Origin: Brevundimonas sp. UBA7506
GTDB taxonomy: Bacteria > Pseudomonadota > Alphaproteobacteria > Caulobacterales > Caulobacteraceae
NCBI RefSeq assembly: GCF_002479495.1
Contig: NZ_DLNQ01000008.1
Location: forward strand, 36,900 to 100,899
Direction of reading: 5' to 3'
Length of the DNA: 64,000 bases
A program made the translations under genes and the position numbers. Positions 61,550-64,000 of the stretch are shown here, piece by piece; the first letter of the stretch is position 1; each line of letters begins with the position of its first letter. A model generated the notes under the pieces. That model did no database searches and was not told the DNA's origin. It saw only the letters and a list, made by a program, of their open reading frames with translations.

Positions 61550-61566
61550 GCCAACCGAGGATAACC

Positions 61567-62451
61567 ATGGCCCGATTTCAAAGTCGCGAACTGTTGCTCG
61601 TAAATGCCTTCACCCATCCTGACGGCACAGGCGGCAACGCTGCCGCCATCGTCTTGGAGGCCGATGATCTCAGCGACGGCGACAAGCTCGCCGTCGCCGC
61701 GGCGGCTGGCCTGTCCGAAACGGCATTCGTTTCCGACTCGGCTGTCGCCTCCATCAAACTGGAGTTCTTCACACCGCGCCGCCGGATCGCCCATTGCGGC
61801 CATGCTACCATTGCCACGTTCGGCTTCTTTGGATCCACTGGGAGGCTAAGCGCTGGCGCTCATACCAAGGAAACCATGGACGGCCTTCGCGAAGTCACGG
61901 TGGCCGGGGCTTATGCTAGCATGGAGCAAACGCCTCCGAAATTCCTGGCAGTCGATCAGGAACGAGTGCTTGCAGCCCTCGGATTGGCGCCTGCGGATCT
62001 CGATCCACGGTTCCCCCCCGAACGTGTCGATACCGGCAACGGATTCATCGTTGTAGGGGTAAAGGACACGGACCTGCTTGAATCGCTCGATGTGGACGCC
62101 AAGACAATCGAAGAAGTGAGCGAGTTGTATGACATCGTTGGCTTTTACGTCTTTACAACCGCAACGGCGGATCCTGAGGTTGCCGCGACATCGCGCATGT
62201 TTGCGCCGCGCTACGGCATTGACGAAGAGGCAGCCACCGGCATGGCGGCCGGGCCGCTCGCCTGCCTGCTGTATCGGGAGGGTGCCGCCCCCGAGCAGAT
62301 GACAATCGAACAGGGTCGGTTCATGACGCCGCCGTCGCCCAGTCGTATTGATGCCTCGCTCACTGTTCGCGACGGAGCCATCATAAAGCTAGGCGTTGGC
62401 GGGCTCGCAAATGTCACTGGATCGACGAAGGTCCGGTTCAAAAGTACCTGA
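61567..62451 (+). CDS. PhzF-family isomerase-like protein
   Basis: A 294-residue protein with the two-domain diaminopimelate-epimerase-like fold of PhzF. The N-terminal VNAFTHPDGTGGNAAAIVLEA is diagnostic; SETAFVSDS contains the catalytic Glu in its usual place, and PRRRIAHCGHATIATFGFF and EEAATGMAAGPLACLLY follow. GAGGAT lies a few bases before the ATG at 61567. Codon use is visibly less GC-biased than in core genes, suggesting acquisition. No other phenazine genes are near, so the substrate is unknown. Confidence 0.88.
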   Translation: MARFQSRELLLVNAFTHPDGTGGNAAAIVLEADDLSDGDKLAVAAAAGLSETAFVSDSAVASIKLEFFTPRRRIAHCGHATIATFGFFGSTGRLSAGAHTKETMDGLREVTVAGAYASMEQTPPKFLAVDQERVLAALGLAPADLDPRFPPERVDTGNGFIVVGVKDTDLLESLDVDAKTIEEVSELYDIVGFYVFTTATADPEVAATSRMFAPRYGIDEEAATGMAAGPLACLLYREGAAPEQMTIEQGRFMTPPSPSRIDASLTVRDGAIIKLGVGGLANVTGSTKVRFKST

Positions 62452-62540
62452 CGGGCCACCTGAATATTTACTTCACCTAGTCCAGCCCTTGGTCACAGAC
62501 CTCTCGCTCGACCGGAGATGCTGCAGGATTTGATCCGGAA

Positions 62541-62818
62541 AAAACCCTAAAGCCTGGTCGCAAGCGAGATATGGTGGCGGGCCTCTGTGATGACTGGGGC
62601 GTCGATCCGGCGGACTTGCCTGGGTGCGGGAAATGGACAAATCCCGTCGCCCTGACCAGGCCATCCTCGAAGCCCGTATCAAGGCGGCCTGTGAGACGCG
62701 CGTGCGCTACGGCTAGCGCCGGGTGCACCTGCCGCTCCATCGCAAGGGCTGGCGAGCAAATATCAAGAAGACGCACAGGATTTACAATGCCCTGAGTTTT
62801 CAGGTGATGAGCCAAGCC
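62541..62818 (+). pseudogene. Decayed IS3-type transposase (OrfB) fragment
   Basis: KTLKPGRKRDMVAGLCDDWG (one frame), then SIRRTC (another), then DKSRRPDQAILEARIKAACE with TRVRYG-stop-RRVHLPLHRKGW and IKKTHRIYNAL (third frame) match the N-terminal portion of IS3-family OrfB in order. There are two frameshifts and a nonsense codon (TAG at the usual Tyr of RYGYRR). The DDE core is gone and no terminal repeats are seen. It marks past IS activity next to the accessory genes. Confidence 0.75.
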
Positions 62819-62939
62819 GGATTGGCCCGGTCCAGGACAAGCGGTTCGCTTCGCCAGTTGTTGTCGCTGCTAGATTTAATTTTTCCCTTCTTGGACCGTT
62901 CTTGACCATCTGATCCAGAACAACCACTGAGAGTATTTC

Positions 62940-63710
62940 ATGCACATCAAGCAAGTTCGGAACGCTACCCTGCTGATCGACTTCGGCGGCTCGAAATTCC
63001 TGATCGATCCCTACCTTGCCGAGAAGGACGCCAATCCGGGCTTTGAAGGCACGGTGAACAGCCACATCCGGAATCCGCGCGTCGATCTGAATACGCCGAT
63101 GGATGAAATCCTGAACGTGGACGCGGTGATCGTGACCCACACCCATCCGGATCACTGGGACGAGGCAGCCATTCGCTTGGTGCCTAAAGACCTGCCGCTT
63201 TTCGCGCAGCACGAAAAGGACGCGGAACTCATCCGCTCGCAGGGCTTCACCGATGTCCGCCTGCTCCAAGCTGGCGCCCGCTTCGGTGACGTTGATCTGA
63301 TCAAGACCCCTGGCCTTCACGGTCGCCCCGAGACCGTCGCCGCCGCCTATGAAGTCCTAGGAGACGTCTGCGGCCTCGTCTTCAAAAGCCCGGGTGAAAA
63401 GACGCTCTACGTCGCGGGCGACACCGTCTGGAACGATGATGTCGCAGCGAACCTCACGACCTATGCCCCCGATGTCGTGGTTTTGAACGCCGGCGATGCC
63501 CAGGTCGCGGGTCTGGGCTCGATCATCATGGGAACCGAGGACATCAAGAAGGTTCACGAGACCGCGCCGCGGGCAACGCTCATCGCCAGCCACCTCGAAA
63601 CAGTCAATCACTCCGTGCTCAGCCGCGCAGAGCTTAGGGCCTTCGTGCGCGAACACGATATGGAGACGCAGGTTCTGGTGCCGGACGACAACCAGTCCTA
63701 CACCTTCTGA
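62940..63710 (+). CDS. MBL-fold metallo-hydrolase (UlaG-like)
   Basis: A 256-residue metallo-beta-lactamase-fold hydrolase. N-terminal IKQVRNATLLIDFGGSKFLIDPYL, the metal motif THTHPDHWD, then GLHGRPE, the bridging Asp in YVAGDTVW, and the final ligand His in ASHLETVNH are all visible. These place it with UlaG-like lactonases. It lies after the decayed IS. Substrate unknown, possibly a lactone or phosphodiester. Confidence 0.9.
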   Translation: MHIKQVRNATLLIDFGGSKFLIDPYLAEKDANPGFEGTVNSHIRNPRVDLNTPMDEILNVDAVIVTHTHPDHWDEAAIRLVPKDLPLFAQHEKDAELIRSQGFTDVRLLQAGARFGDVDLIKTPGLHGRPETVAAAYEVLGDVCGLVFKSPGEKTLYVAGDTVWNDDVAANLTTYAPDVVVLNAGDAQVAGLGSIIMGTEDIKKVHETAPRATLIASHLETVNHSVLSRAELRAFVREHDMETQVLVPDDNQSYTF

Positions 63711-63909
63711 AGGCGCGAGCATGTGTAGCGAAACCAACATGCGGCTGGGCGCCGGCGCAGGCCGAGGCGATGGTTTCATTTTTGGACTGGTCGCCACGGT
63801 TCAATCGCCTGCCGCCGGTTAAGACCAGGAACGAGCGCAGTGAGTGACGGGAGACTTGAACCGGGCGCGCCTAGCAGATTTTCTGCGGCGGCCCCGGTCC
63901 GCCCGCCGC

Positions 63910-64000
63910 TCAGCCCCCGTCCGCGTCCGGCGCGTCTCGCCCGCGTCGAAACCGATCACGATACTGCTGCGGCGTCAGACGTATCCGGAGTTTGAAAGTC
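63910..64000 (-). CDS. AraC-family regulator, C-terminal end only (partial)
   Basis: On the minus strand the frame ending at 63910 (TGA) reads TFKLRIRLTPQQYRDRFRRG before a short acidic tail. LTPQQYRDRFR is the typical end of the AraC HTH, often seen in GlxA-type members with a DJ-1-like domain. The start and most of the gene lie beyond the right edge. The orientation makes it convergent with the MBL gene. Confidence 0.65.
   Translation of the reverse strand, partial: TFKLRIRLTPQQYRDRFRRGRDAPDADGG

Larger units (their letters stand above)
61175..61566. other. Gene-poor region before the PhzF gene (about 390 bp)
   Basis: It is clearly less GC-rich. The pattern TTAGCGCCATTAGCGGACATTAG near 61217 contains short direct repeats, described here by its ends only. 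The dyad TGGCTA-TCC-TAGCCA is at 61302-61316 with a further TGGCTA at 61323-61328. A 50-codon frame lies at 61397-61549. I see no RNA gene. Confidence 0.4.

Noticed and set aside
63496..63822. A rightward frame overlapping the MBL gene, with a 33-codon tail past its stop
   Set aside because: Mostly a shifted frame of the MBL gene; the tail alone shows no features.

Overview
The window is GC-rich chromosomal DNA (roughly two-thirds G+C by eye) from an alphaproteobacterium, most likely a Caulobacterales member close to Brevundimonas. This rests on gene content and style: a dnaG-rpoD pair, a nadA-nadB-nadC operon, separate carA and carB, a large TonB-dependent receptor, ELM1-family and DUF6481 genes, HAAS/PadR pairs, and several families of alphaproteobacterial intergenic palindromes. 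The genus is an inference. I saw no rRNA, tRNA, CRISPR array, intact insertion sequence or prophage.

Layout. 0-8.4 kb: the tail of a LysR gene, a CobB-type sirtuin, a small membrane protein, a GIY-YIG gene bracketed by two copies of a ~130-bp palindrome, a TrmJ-like methyltransferase, an S1/P1 nuclease, a 3D-domain protein, an SDR, an Mpo1-like protein, a DEAD-box helicase with a structured leader, and a small flagellar-rod-like protein. 8.5-13 kb: an HxlR regulator divergent from a VOC/SRPBCC/VOC/DUF1428 run, then an EamA exporter divergent from an Lrp regulator. 13-24.6 kb: rpoD-dnaG, a patatin lipoprotein, carA with a glycosyltransferase-like gene, an APC permease with an SDR, and a HAD hydrolase. 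24.6-32 kb: a TonB-dependent receptor behind a leader able to form alternative hairpins, then an RraB-like gene coupled to carB. 32-45 kb: housekeeping and envelope genes (greA-ELM1, DUF389, trxB, a repeat-rich YVTN/IPTL-CTERM surface protein, two SleB-type hydrolases, dps, an acyltransferase). 45-50 kb: nadA - site-2 protease - nadB - nadC, all leftward, with a near-perfect dyad upstream of nadA. 50-56.5 kb: an HTH/membrane-protein pair with tandem operators, a second GIY-YIG gene with its own dyad, ilvA, an Ada-AlkA/Ogt alkylation-repair pair in which the AlkA part has lost its catalytic core, and a PadR/HAAS pair.

56.5-64 kb looks like accessory or rearranged DNA: a truncated second IPTL-CTERM propeller gene, an orphan Fur-like palindrome, a LysR gene divergent from cupin-MFS, a hydrolase, PhzF, a decayed IS3-type transposase, an MBL-fold hydrolase, and the end of an AraC-type regulator at the right edge.

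The points most worth following are the GIY-YIG gene inside paired palindromes, the alternative-hairpin leader of the TonB receptor, the Ada-AlkA fusion without a helix-hairpin-helix core, the S2P protease inside the NAD operon, and the paired operators at 49.5-51 kb and 56.5 kb. No single locus is a clear new multi-gene system; these are candidates.
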